The notes beneath the pieces were generated by a model. That model had not been told where the DNA came from. It saw nothing but the letters and a program-made list of their open reading frames with translations, and did not search any database. A program made the translations under genes and the position numbers. This document shows, in pieces, positions 52,235 to 62,676 of a DNA stretch of 64,000 nt. Source of the stretch: Ulvibacterium marinum (GTDB lineage Bacteria > Bacteroidota > Bacteroidia > Flavobacteriales > Flavobacteriaceae); assembly GCF_003626755.1 (NCBI RefSeq), contig NZ_RBCJ01000001.1:930001-994000 (forward strand). Direction: 5' to 3'. How positions within the stretch are numbered: the first letter of the stretch is position 1; every line of letters starts with the position of its first letter.

Positions 52235-53788
52235 TTATAGTTCGAATGTTATTCCTTGGGCCAAAGGTAGTTGATCGGAGAAATTAATGGTATTTGTCTG
52301 CCTTCGCATATAAACCTTCCAGGCATCCGAACCACTTTCCCGACCACCACCAGTCTCTTTCTCTCCTCCAAAAGCGCCCCCGATTTCTGCACCAGAGGTG
52401 CCAATATTTACATTGGCAATACCACAATCGCTTCCTGATGCTGAAAGAAACCTCTCGGCTTCCCTAAGGTTGGTCGTCATGATTGCGGATGAAAGCCCTT
52501 GGACTACACCATTCTGAATGGCAATGGCATTTTCTACGTCTCCGGAATATTTTAGCAGATACAAAATTGGCGCAAAGGTTTCATGTTGAACGATTTCAAA
52601 ATCGTTCTTGGCTTCCGCAATGGCCGGTTTTACATAGCAACCACTCTCATATCCTTCGCCTTCGAGAACACCACCGCTCACCATTAACTTTCCACCTTCT
52701 ACAATGACCTGTTCCAAGGCCTTTTTGTACATTTCCACGGCATCGGTATCTATCAATGGTCCTACGTGATTATTTTGATCCAAAGGATTTCCGATACGCA
52801 ATTGCTTGTAGGCATCGACTACCGCATTTTTTACTTGATCATAAATGGATTCGTGAATGATTAATCTTCGGGTAGAAGTACACCGTTGTCCACAGGTTCC
52901 CACGGCTCCAAATACCGCTCCGATGACGGTCATTTTTATGTCCGCATCGGGAGTAACGATAATTGCGTTGTTTCCTCCTAGTTCCAAGAGCGATTTTCCC
53001 AGTCTTGCAGCGACCGCTTGGGCCACAATTTTCCCCATTCGAATAGATCCTGTGGCGGAAATTAAAGGAACTCTTTTATCAGTTGTAATGAACTCCCCTA
53101 CTTTGTAATCTCCATTGATCAAGCAGGAAATTCCTTCAGGCAAATCATTTTCTTTGAGTACTTCAGCGATAATTTTTTGACAGGCAACACCGCACAGAGG
53201 TGTTTTTTCCGAAGGCTTCCAAACACATACATCTCCACAAACCCAGGCCAAAGCTGTATTCCATGCCCAAACGGCGACCGGGAAATTAAAAGCGGAGATA
53301 ATGCCCACTACACCCAATGGATGGTATTGCTCGTACATACGGTGCCCTGGACGCTCCGAATGCATAGTAAGGCCATGCAATTGTCTGGAAAGTCCCACCG
53401 CAAAATCGCAGATATCTATCATTTCCTGTACCTCGCCCAAACCTTCCTGATAACTTTTCCCCATTTCATAGGAGACCAATTTTCCTAATGGCTCTTTTAA
53501 TTGGCGAAGCTTTTCACCGAATTGCCGAACAATTTCCCCACGTTGTGGGGCGGGGGTTTTGCGCCAAGATTTAAAAGCTACTTCAGCAGTATTTATAACT
53601 TTCTCATAATCCTCTTTGGTAGTACTTTTTACACTTCCAATTAATACACCATCAACAGGGGAATGAGAAGCTATACGTTCTCCCGAACCAAAATTCTTGG
53701 AACCGGTTGAGGTTCCCATATTTACGTCCTGGATACCCAATTCATTCAAGGCGGTCTGTATCCCAAAATCAGTTGCAACTATAGACAT
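52235..53788 (-). CDS. ALDH7-type aldehyde dehydrogenase
   Basis: A 517-residue NAD-dependent aldehyde dehydrogenase. IISAFNFPVAVWAWNTALAW is the start of the cofactor site, and LELGGNNAIIV holds the catalytic Glu. GTCGQRCTSTRRL holds the catalytic Cys. This Cys context and the general fit match ALDH7 / alpha-aminoadipic (piperideine-6-carboxylate) semialdehyde dehydrogenase, which acts in lysine breakdown. The role is inferred from family. It is separated by 100 bases from the DUF1304 gene upstream. Confidence 0.9.
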   Translation of the reverse strand: MSIVATDFGIQTALNELGIQDVNMGTSTGSKNFGSGERIASHSPVDGVLIGSVKSTTKEDYEKVINTAEVAFKSWRKTPAPQRGEIVRQFGEKLRQLKEPLGKLVSYEMGKSYQEGLGEVQEMIDICDFAVGLSRQLHGLTMHSERPGHRMYEQYHPLGVVGIISAFNFPVAVWAWNTALAWVCGDVCVWKPSEKTPLCGVACQKIIAEVLKENDLPEGISCLINGDYKVGEFITTDKRVPLISATGSIRMGKIVAQAVAARLGKSLLELGGNNAIIVTPDADIKMTVIGAVFGAVGTCGQRCTSTRRLIIHESIYDQVKNAVVDAYKQLRIGNPLDQNNHVGPLIDTDAVEMYKKALEQVIVEGGKLMVSGGVLEGEGYESGCYVKPAIAEAKNDFEIVQHETFAPILYLLKYSGDVENAIAIQNGVVQGLSSAIMTTNLREAERFLSASGSDCGIANVNIGTSGAEIGGAFGGEKETGGGRESGSDAWKVYMRRQTNTINFSDQLPLAQGITFEL

Positions 53789-53888
53789 TTTTATAACTTT
53801 TTAAGCGTGAATTGTTAGAATTTTGACAAAGCTACGAATATTAACCGTTTTCCTGTCTTGGAAAGGGTTAATGTTATTAGCCCTTAAA

Positions 53889-54251
53889 TTATTTCACAAA
53901 GATTAGGAGGATTGCCACTAGAGCTGGTAAAGCCTGCACAAAGAATATTTTTTTATCTGCGGTCAATGCACCATAAATTCCGGCTATGGAAACACATCCC
54001 AAAAAGAAGAGGGATATGTTATCTGCCCAAACCTTATTCTCAATAAAGAATGTCCAAAACAGTCCGGCGGCCAAAAAACCATTATATAGGCCTTGATTTG
54101 CAGCTAGGGGTTTGGTGGGTTCAAAAAGTTCAGGGGGAAAATTGCGGAATATCTTTCTACCCCGGGTGGTCCAGGCGAACATCTCGAACCATAAAAAATA
54201 AAGATGAAAAAGGGCAACCAAACCAATTAATATCTTAATCGCTATTTCCAT
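53889..54251 (-). CDS. DUF1304 membrane protein
   Basis: A 120-residue protein with about four membrane helices (IAIKILIGLVALFHLYFLWFE in part as IKILIGLVALFHLYFLW; YNGFLAAGLFWTFFI; ISLFFLGCVSIAGIYGAL; VQALPALVAILLIF). Length and pattern, including LAANQGLYNGFLA, match the DUF1304 family. Its role is unknown. It follows the 3-hydroxyanthranilate dioxygenase gene by three bases. Confidence 0.88.
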   Translation of the reverse strand: MEIAIKILIGLVALFHLYFLWFEMFAWTTRGRKIFRNFPPELFEPTKPLAANQGLYNGFLAAGLFWTFFIENKVWADNISLFFLGCVSIAGIYGALTADKKIFFVQALPALVAILLIFVK

Positions 54252-54254
54252 AAT

Positions 54255-54794
54255 CTAATCCTTGGCGATAAACCGTTCATCTACAGGCATCACGGTACCA
54301 CAATTGGAACAAGTCCGTAATTCTTCGGAGCCATAAAAGTGTTTGAAATGGGCCAAAAAGTCTTTTTCAATATCCTTTAGGGTAAAATAGGCTTCATAGA
54401 GCTTGTGATTGCAATTATCACAAAACCACAGGAGTCCGTCATCCACATTCATATCTGCTCGTTTGCGTTCCACCACCAGACCAATGGATTCTTTGTGCCG
54501 CACTGGGGAATGAGGTATTTTGGCCGGGTGTAGGTACATATCCCCCGGTCCCAACTTCAATGTTTTCTTCGCCCCATTTTCTTGAATATGGACTTCAATA
54601 TTTCCCTCTAACTGGTAAAAAAGCTCTTCGGTCTCATTATAGTGATAATCCTTCCGGGCATTGGGACCAGCAACTATCATTACAATATAATCTCCGGCAT
54701 CCTTGTATAAATTCTTATTGCCTACAGGAGGTTTTAGGGTATCTCTATTTTCCTCAATCCATTTGTTGAGGTTAAAAGGAGGTAGGATTGCCAT
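54255..54794 (-). CDS. nbaC: 3-hydroxyanthranilate 3,4-dioxygenase
   Basis: A 179-residue cupin that opens the ring of 3-hydroxyanthranilate in the kynurenine pathway. Iron ligands are His and Glu in DYHYNETEELFYQ and His in YLHPAKIPHSP. The bacterial extra metal site is present as CDNC and CSNC (about residues 125-167). No other kynurenine gene is in the window, so the pathway must be completed elsewhere or be used for NAD synthesis. It is co-directional with DUF1304. Confidence 0.95.
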   Translation of the reverse strand: MAILPPFNLNKWIEENRDTLKPPVGNKNLYKDAGDYIVMIVAGPNARKDYHYNETEELFYQLEGNIEVHIQENGAKKTLKLGPGDMYLHPAKIPHSPVRHKESIGLVVERKRADMNVDDGLLWFCDNCNHKLYEAYFTLKDIEKDFLAHFKHFYGSEELRTCSNCGTVMPVDERFIAKD

Positions 54795-54905
54795 AATTCT
54801 TTATTGATAGTTTAGGGTTGCCTATAAGTAATCCGTGCGTCGAGAACGGACGACCATCCACTAACTGCATCAAATTTAAGAAAAGAAATTGGCTTTATCG
54901 GAAAG

Positions 54906-55412
54906 CTAACGGTAGAAGAGCTGGGTGAAGTAAAAGTCGCCGTTGGCATCTTTTTTTACACTTACTGCAGTATGGGTAAACTCATCTTCCATGGTCTTTT
55001 TATGGCTACTACTATTTAACCATCCCTGGAAAGCTTCCTCAGCAGTGTCATAGTCTTTGGCCACATTTTCAGCCACGTATTCCGCGTTAACCTCAGAGGC
55101 AATACCGGATGCTCGTGCACTAAAATTATCGTGGCTCAAATCGCCTTGAGCTATCATATAATCATTATGCTTATTGGCATAGTCATGGGCTATAGGACTA
55201 TATTGTAGCGAAGAATAGCCCAAGGATATTCTATGGGCGTTAACTACGCCCATAAGCTCCTGCTCTACCTCAACAGCATTTTCTGCCTGAGGGATATCAG
55301 GTATTTCAGCTGGGTCGTAAGCTTCCTTGGTACAGGCCGTAAGCACCCATACAAAGCATACCAAAAAGGTATAACCTACCCCTTTGTGGACGGAGTTCAA
55401 CTTCAATTTCAT
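54906..55412 (-). CDS. CAP domain lipoprotein
   Basis: I start at ATG 55412 (MKLKLNSVHKGVGY), which gives a lipoprotein signal with lipobox VLTAC. An upstream in-frame ATG at 55547 adds 45 residues of non-signal sequence and is rejected. The 168-residue protein has a CAP/SCP domain at about 50-165: LMGVVNAHRISLGYSS, ANKHNDYMIAQGDLSHDNF and NVAKDYDTAEEAFQGWLNSSSHKKTM, here partly as GWLNSSSHKK. Such proteins are secreted and their role in bacteria is mostly unknown. Confidence 0.85.
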   Translation of the reverse strand: MKLKLNSVHKGVGYTFLVCFVWVLTACTKEAYDPAEIPDIPQAENAVEVEQELMGVVNAHRISLGYSSLQYSPIAHDYANKHNDYMIAQGDLSHDNFSARASGIASEVNAEYVAENVAKDYDTAEEAFQGWLNSSSHKKTMEDEFTHTAVSVKKDANGDFYFTQLFYR

Positions 55413-55607
55413 ACAATGTTCTAAATTGTAAGTAGGTGTTCCTGCAAGTAGGTCTGGATAAGTTGGGATTGCCATTCCCGATAAAAAGCGGAAATGAAAG
55501 TTGAAAGGGGAAGATTCAACGGGATAATGATAGAGAAAATTATCCAAATCAACTTTGAAAAAGCTCTTTTTTCGATGAAAGGCCCTTTTTAATCCACATC
55601 TGTAATT

Positions 55608-56186
55608 TTAGGGCGTGTTGTTATTTTGGATAACGAAAATCGGGAAATCAAATGAAAGATTATCTAATACTATCTGAGGTTGTCGCTCGGAATCACTCCT
55701 TGAATCCCCCTTTAAGACCTTTGAAAAAACCAAAGCCCCTATTTCTTTAATAGGTTCGTAAAGGATGGAACTTTCAAGAGTTTCGTTCTTAACGAAACCC
55801 GCGGAAGAATTTACCCGTTCAAAAAAAACAAGTAGTGCTCCAAGTATTACCGCAACTTTCAGAGCCCCAAAAATGGCACCTGCAATTTTATTCAGTAGAC
55901 CCAACATGGCAAAATCCGCAATTTTGGTCAGGAACTTTCCTGCTATATGTACAATAAGCACAATAGCGAAAAAGGTAATTATAAAAGCGGCAATGTTGAT
56001 ATACCGTTCATCCCATTCCATGTTTTGAGAGAGATAATCGCCTGCGTAGTAAGAAAAGTGGATGGCTCCAAAAATTCCGGCGACTACGGCAATGATAGAG
56101 GCTATTTCCAGAAAAAGACCATTTTTAAGGCCTTTCCAAAGTCCCCAAAGTAATAATAATCCCAGAACAATATCCAAGAAATTCAT
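55608..56186 (-). CDS. CvpA family membrane protein
   Basis: I start at ATG 56186 (MNFLDIVLGLLLLWGLWKG). An upstream in-frame start at 56366 would add 60 charged residues and overlap the divergent gene, so it is rejected. The 192-residue protein has four membrane helices and the CvpA pattern GLWKGLKNGLFLEIASI. Relatives are linked to colicin V production and general membrane functions. It is divergent from the gene at 56269. Confidence 0.88.
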   Translation of the reverse strand: MNFLDIVLGLLLLWGLWKGLKNGLFLEIASIIAVVAGIFGAIHFSYYAGDYLSQNMEWDERYINIAAFIITFFAIVLIVHIAGKFLTKIADFAMLGLLNKIAGAIFGALKVAVILGALLVFFERVNSSAGFVKNETLESSILYEPIKEIGALVFSKVLKGDSRSDSERQPQIVLDNLSFDFPIFVIQNNNTP

Positions 56187-56268
56187 ACCGGAAATGTTTT
56201 GACAAAAGTAACATTTTTGATTTGTACCTTTATCTTCTCTAATTTCAAAGAAGCGAACGCGAATACGA

Positions 56269-56625
56269 ATGTCAAGGGATTTACAACTCAAGGAACGCTG
56301 GGACGTACTTGTGGAGAAGCTTTCCGCCCAATTTGCCGATGGCGATCTTTTGGAACTGGATGCCATTATTTACTTGATTGGTGTGCAGGAGTTGGGACAA
56401 TACCACAAGACCTACAAAAAGGACGAAAAGCTTAATTTGATGCACATCGCCATCTGTCGGCTATTGGAACCTTATGGGTATTATGAATTCGATTTTTTTG
56501 ATGAGGACGGTTGGCCCCATTATACAATAAAGGAAGAATTGCCACCGCTAAGGGCTGGCGAGCAATCTGTATTGATGAAAGAGGCCATAGTCAATTATTT
56601 TATGGAGAAAGCCTATATAAATTGA
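56269..56625 (+). CDS. Conserved hypothetical protein
   Basis: 118 residues, cytosolic, helical. It contains LERWDVLVEKLSAQFADGDLL-like text, seen as RWDVLVEKLSAQFADGD. It also has IYLIGVQELGQYHKTYKKDEK and a C-terminal EFDFFDEDGWPHYTIKEELP. I do not recognise a named family, though the protein looks well formed, with even codon use. It starts 83 bases from the CvpA start and is followed by a monooxygenase-type gene after 68 bases. Confidence 0.7.
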   Translation: MSRDLQLKERWDVLVEKLSAQFADGDLLELDAIIYLIGVQELGQYHKTYKKDEKLNLMHIAICRLLEPYGYYEFDFFDEDGWPHYTIKEELPPLRAGEQSVLMKEAIVNYFMEKAYIN

Positions 56626-56693
56626 CATATCCAGTGCCCAAAATGGATTAACCGCCCAATTTAAAAAAGGGAAACCTAAAAGTATTATATCAA

Positions 56694-57017
56694 ATGTCAA
56701 AAGACGTTCCCTATTATGCCGTAATCTTTACTTCAACCCTTACCGAAAATGATAGCGGCTATACAGAAATGGCTGAACGCATGGAAAACCTTGCCAAAAA
56801 ACAGCCTGGCTTTTTAGGATTTGAAAGTGCAAGAAGTGAAGTCGGTATCACTGTAAGTTATTGGAAAACCTTAAAATCAATAGCTGATTGGAAGGCCCAG
56901 ACCGATCATCAGTTTGCGCAGGAAAAGGGAATCCAAGATTGGTACAAATGGTACAAAGTACGTATTTGCAAGGTGGAGCGGGCGTATGATTTCTCAAGGG
57001 AGGCTTCTTTATTATAG
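56694..57017 (+). CDS. Antibiotic biosynthesis monooxygenase-like protein
   Basis: A 107-residue ABM-fold protein. YAVIFTSTLTENDSGYTEMAERM starts the ferredoxin-like fold, and PGFLGFESARSEVGITVSYWK with ADWKAQTDHQFAQ are typical ABM phrases. These proteins act as small monooxygenases or heme or quinol enzymes. No cofactor residue can be assigned. It lies 190 bases before glpK and may be separate from it. Confidence 0.85.
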   Translation: MSKDVPYYAVIFTSTLTENDSGYTEMAERMENLAKKQPGFLGFESARSEVGITVSYWKTLKSIADWKAQTDHQFAQEKGIQDWYKWYKVRICKVERAYDFSREASLL

Positions 57018-57053
57018 TCAAATTTTAAATTGGGTGATGGCCAAATGATTTAG

Positions 57054-58685
<1,632 letters not shown>

Positions 58686-58797
58686 CTGCCATCAACTGAA
58701 TTCGTCCTTTCGAAGACGGAATCCTAGGATAAAAAGCACTTAAATACTTCACTTTATTAAGAGTTTAGATCATAAAAAACATTGAAACAGATTCAAC

Positions 58798-60462
58798 ATG
58801 AATATAAAATTCTCAAATCTGGATAGAACAAAGACCGTTGGAAACCTATCCAAAGGCCAATTTGACTTGGTTGTAATTGGAGGAGGCATTACAGGAGGTG
58901 GTATTGCTTTGGATGCAGCTTCACGAGGGTTGAAAGTTGCCTTGGTCGAAAAGGGGGATTTTGCCTCGGGCACCAGTAGCAAATCCACAAAATTGATACA
59001 TGGGGGATTGCGCTATTTGAAACAATTCGATTTTTGGCTGGTGAAGGAAGTGGGTTCGGAACGGGCCATTGTACATAAATTGGCCCCGCATTTGGTACTT
59101 CCGGAAAAGATGTTGCTGCCCTTGATCGAGAATGGCTCTTATGGGAAATGGTTGACTTCCATTGGATTAAAGGTCTATGATATATTGGCACAGGTGTCAG
59201 GTGATGATAAACGGAAGATGCTTGAGAAAAAAGAAGCCTTAAAACTGGAACCCCTGTTACCCAAAAAGATACTAAACGGGGCAGGCTATTATGCCGAATA
59301 CAGAACAGATGATGCGCGCCTTACCATTGAAAATATAAAGACAAGTCTTCAATTTGGGGCACTGGCATTGAATTACGCCGAGGTTGCCGACTTCCTATAT
59401 ACTGATGGTCAAGTTGCCGGGGTAAAAATCAAGGATGGTATTTCTGGAAAAGAATTCGATATTAAATCGAAATATGTAATCAATGCCGCAGGCCCTTGGG
59501 TAGATGAACTTCGTGGGATGAACAATTCCAAGAAAGGAAAACAGTTACACTTGACCAAGGGTGTTCATCTGGTATTTCCACATGAAAAACTTCCTGTAAA
59601 ACAATCCGTTTATTTTGATATTCCGGACGGGCGCATGATGTTTGCCATCCCCCGCGGAAAAATAACATATATAGGAACTACGGATACCAACTTCAACAAG
59701 GACAAGGATAACGTTCGGACGGACTTGGCCGATGCTATCTATTTGATATCGGCGGTCAATAATATGTTCCCGAGCATTAATTTGGAAATGGACGATATTA
59801 TCTCCTCTTGGGCAGGCTTGCGTCCTCTGATCCACGAGGAAGGTAAATCGGCCTCAGAACTTTCAAGAAAAGATGAGATATTTACCTCGGATACCGGACT
59901 TATTAGTATCGCCGGTGGAAAGTTGACGGGATACCGAAAAATGGCCGAACGTGTCGTAAACCGAATCGCTAAAAAACTGGAAGAGGACCACAATACCGAA
60001 GTGGAGGAGTGCACCACGGATACTATTCCTTTATGTGGCAATGTGGGCTTTAAAAAGTTCAAGCATGTGAAAAAGTATATTTCTGAAATACATAACCGTA
60101 TAAAAGAAGATGGGTTCACGGCTCACGATGCGTGGTTTTTGGTGACCAATTATGGGAAACAAACAGAGACTATTTTAGATACTTATGCCGAATTAAAGGA
60201 TAAGGATAATCAGGTAAAAATGGCCAAGGCCGAGCTTCGTTTTGGTATTCAATATGAAATGGTGCAAAACCCTATGGATTTTTTCATCCGGAGGACTGGC
60301 AGGTTATATTTTGATATTGATAGTGTACGTAATCTCATGGAGCTTGTTCTAGAGGAATTTAAACTGATTTTTAAGGTGGACGATGCTCAAATCCTGGCAT
60401 GGAAAGAGGAGCTTTTGGATGAGATTGAAGAGCATTCAAATTTTAGCCTAGAGCGGGTTTAA
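58798..60462 (+). CDS. glpD: Glycerol-3-phosphate dehydrogenase/oxidase
   Basis: A 554-residue FAD enzyme. The N-terminal LVVIGGGITGGGIALDAASRG is the FAD-binding GxGxxG, seen as IGGGITGGGIALD. KSTKLIHGGLRYLKQ and GPWVDELR are GlpD motifs, and ISIAGGKLTGYRKMAERV is near the C-terminal FAD site. It oxidises glycerol-3-phosphate to dihydroxyacetone phosphate with electrons to the quinone pool. It follows glpK by 112 bases. Its stop overlaps the stop of the convergent hydrolase by three bases. Confidence 0.96.
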   Translation: MNIKFSNLDRTKTVGNLSKGQFDLVVIGGGITGGGIALDAASRGLKVALVEKGDFASGTSSKSTKLIHGGLRYLKQFDFWLVKEVGSERAIVHKLAPHLVLPEKMLLPLIENGSYGKWLTSIGLKVYDILAQVSGDDKRKMLEKKEALKLEPLLPKKILNGAGYYAEYRTDDARLTIENIKTSLQFGALALNYAEVADFLYTDGQVAGVKIKDGISGKEFDIKSKYVINAAGPWVDELRGMNNSKKGKQLHLTKGVHLVFPHEKLPVKQSVYFDIPDGRMMFAIPRGKITYIGTTDTNFNKDKDNVRTDLADAIYLISAVNNMFPSINLEMDDIISSWAGLRPLIHEEGKSASELSRKDEIFTSDTGLISIAGGKLTGYRKMAERVVNRIAKKLEEDHNTEVEECTTDTIPLCGNVGFKKFKHVKKYISEIHNRIKEDGFTAHDAWFLVTNYGKQTETILDTYAELKDKDNQVKMAKAELRFGIQYEMVQNPMDFFIRRTGRLYFDIDSVRNLMELVLEEFKLIFKVDDAQILAWKEELLDEIEEHSNFSLERV

Positions 60463-61784
60463 GGTTGTAAGCTTACCATTTCCTGTGCCCATTCTATAAT
60501 AGCGAGAATAGTCCCTTCATCCCATTTTCCTTCCTTGCCTTCAAAGGAATTCTTGGCCGTTTCATGTATGGTGTTCCAATGATCCAATCCGGGATACTCC
60601 AACAATTTATGATCAGAATGCCCATTTCTTTTTAAGACCTCCAGTATCATTTGATTATCAAAGGAAGACATGATCCAATCATTTGTTCCTCTCAATATTC
60701 GTACGGGAACCTTAAGTTTTTCCCATTGACCGGCAAGATTAAAATCCTGTAGTTGTTGATAGTAGCGTACCGGTCTCCCATACATATGTGCAGGACCGTG
60801 GTAGTTGAATTTAGCCAGGGCCGGATATGCGTCGACCACTTCCTGATAGGTCTTCTTTTCAATGAGCATCCCATAATATAAAGGGATGAAATAGTCGTTC
60901 ATTTTTTCTACAATCTCTGCTTCCGTATTCCCTTGAAATTGTAAAATCCTACGTTCAATTTCAAGCATGTGCTCGTACCAAGTCTTAAAAAAAGTCCCAT
61001 CCGAAATTACACCGGCCAAACTGAATTCATTGGCCAGCAACGGGGCGAGTGCACTTCCCATACTGGAGCCATAGACTACAATTTTATTAGGGTCCACGTA
61101 GGGTTTAGATTTTAAGCTCCGTATGGCCGCCCGGTACCCGGCAAGATCCATAAGAAAGTCAGATTGGCCACAATCTCCATCACTATCTCCAACGCCAGGT
61201 TTTTCTATGCGCATGACCACCATTCCTGATTTTTCCACCAAATCGGTAATGGTTTGTACCCAGTTTCCTTTTCTTCCGGGATAGGTTTCAATACTGGAAC
61301 AACTAAGGCCACCGATTAATACTATGGCAGGCTGCTTCCCTTTTTTCTGCGGTTTGGTAATTATGGTCCTCTGGGTAATGCCATAGGTACTGGTGACCTC
61401 CTCGTAAAAAGTCTCCAGATTCTTATGTGACTCCATTTCAAGAGGATCAAAACGCACCTCTTTCTTAATTAGTGAACCATTTCTTACCGCCTCTATTTGT
61501 ATAGGCGTATCTCCTCGAAGTCCATAAAAGATATCGCTCCAGATTTCTTCGTCCAAAATGGAAATCCCATTTACTCGGATTAGCCTATCTCCCGGTAAAA
61601 ACCCTTCCCTTTCCAGAGGGCTATTTTTTTGAAAGGATTGTATCGTTGCTCCTGGTCCTCCTTCCGATAGAGTTATCTTTGCCTGCCATAGTGCCCTTCT
61701 CCCCAAATTTTGTGCGCTCAACAAGCCGCCGATCAATAGAAAAAGAATTAGGAGTAACTCAGGTTTTTTAGCTTCAATTTTCAT
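60459..61784 (-). CDS. PDZ domain plus alpha/beta hydrolase, secreted
   Basis: A 441-residue protein with a signal peptide (LLSAQ at about 20-25). A PDZ-like domain lies at about 30-95 (GPGATIQSFQKNSPLEREGF and RLIRVNGISILDEEIW, part seen as GDRLIRVNGISI). An alpha/beta hydrolase follows at about 130-435. The nucleophile Ser is in VVYGSSMGSALAP and the His in YPGLDHWNTIH. The PDZ-hydrolase fusion is unusual but occurs in Bacteroidota. The substrate is unknown, possibly an ester. It is convergent with glpD. Confidence 0.85.
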   Translation of the reverse strand: MKIEAKKPELLLILFLLIGGLLSAQNLGRRALWQAKITLSEGGPGATIQSFQKNSPLEREGFLPGDRLIRVNGISILDEEIWSDIFYGLRGDTPIQIEAVRNGSLIKKEVRFDPLEMESHKNLETFYEEVTSTYGITQRTIITKPQKKGKQPAIVLIGGLSCSSIETYPGRKGNWVQTITDLVEKSGMVVMRIEKPGVGDSDGDCGQSDFLMDLAGYRAAIRSLKSKPYVDPNKIVVYGSSMGSALAPLLANEFSLAGVISDGTFFKTWYEHMLEIERRILQFQGNTEAEIVEKMNDYFIPLYYGMLIEKKTYQEVVDAYPALAKFNYHGPAHMYGRPVRYYQQLQDFNLAGQWEKLKVPVRILRGTNDWIMSSFDNQMILEVLKRNGHSDHKLLEYPGLDHWNTIHETAKNSFEGKEGKWDEGTILAIIEWAQEMVSLQP

Positions 61785-61909
61785 GGCAATACGATTTTAA
61801 GGTTTCTTTAAAATTAGATTGCCTAACTTTAAAATTCCTATGAATTATACGGTTCCCTGTTCTTTTTATGTGAAAAGAGGCCTACGTATGATTTTAATTT
61901 TTTAGGAAG

Positions 61910-62662
61910 ATGAAAAGCGCACATGATTTCTACCTGTTTAACTCCAGAATAGCTACGCATATCCTTTTTTGGGTCGCATACTACATTCTGTTCGGATTAC
62001 TTTGGGCAGGTCAGGAAGGATATATGGCATCCTTTTATTTGGAGTTTGTTTTACTGCCCATTCGTATTTTGGCGGTATATGCGACCATTTATTTTTTGGT
62101 GCCTAAATTCCTTTTAAAGCGAAGGTATACCCGATTTTTAGTGGGATATGCGATTATTTTATTATCTGCTGGGATGCTCCAAAGGGTATTTATTCATCTT
62201 TTCTATGAAGAGCTACTGCTCAATGATTTTAGTACGGGCCTATTTAGTTTTCGGATGTTCATACGGGCCATGGTCCTGATCAATACTACGGTTTTGTTCG
62301 TAATGGGGGTGAAGCTGTTTCAATTATGGGTAATAGAACGGGAAAAGAATGAGCAGAACAACGAAAAGATTCTTGAGCTAAAAGCCAACCGAAGAATTCA
62401 TCGAGTCTCCACGGGCCACATTGTATACATAGAGGGTCTGGGCAATTATGTGACCTATCACCTTTTGGACAATTCCAAAATAACGGTCTATGGAAGTATA
62501 AAAAATGCGCTATCCGCCCTTCCCAAGAACTTTAGAAGAATACATAGATCTTATATTGTAAACAAGGACCATATAAAATCCTATGACTTAAATTCGGTAG
62601 AGGTGCAAAATCAGTTTATTCCTAGGGGAAGTAGTACAAATGATGATTTGCTTTTGGGTTAA
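61910..62662 (+). CDS. Membrane-bound LytTR family regulator
   Basis: 250 residues. About four membrane helices at roughly 15-145 (ATHILFWVAYYILFGLLWAG; FLVGYAIILLSAGMLQRVFI) resemble the sensor part of LytS/YehU-type kinases. A short coiled linker and a LytTR DNA-binding domain at about 160-248 follow (HIVYIEGLGNYVTYHLLDNS; FRRIHRSYIVNKDHI). There is no kinase domain, so this is a one-component membrane regulator. Its target and signal are not known. gpsA is convergent with it. Confidence 0.88.
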   Translation: MKSAHDFYLFNSRIATHILFWVAYYILFGLLWAGQEGYMASFYLEFVLLPIRILAVYATIYFLVPKFLLKRRYTRFLVGYAIILLSAGMLQRVFIHLFYEELLLNDFSTGLFSFRMFIRAMVLINTTVLFVMGVKLFQLWVIEREKNEQNNEKILELKANRRIHRVSTGHIVYIEGLGNYVTYHLLDNSKITVYGSIKNALSALPKNFRRIHRSYIVNKDHIKSYDLNSVEVQNQFIPRGSSTNDDLLLG

Positions 62663-62676
62663 GGACTACAACGAAA

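Noticed and set aside
56187-56366. N-terminal extension of CvpA
   Set aside because: The added 60 charged residues do not fit the family and overlap the divergent gene at 56269.
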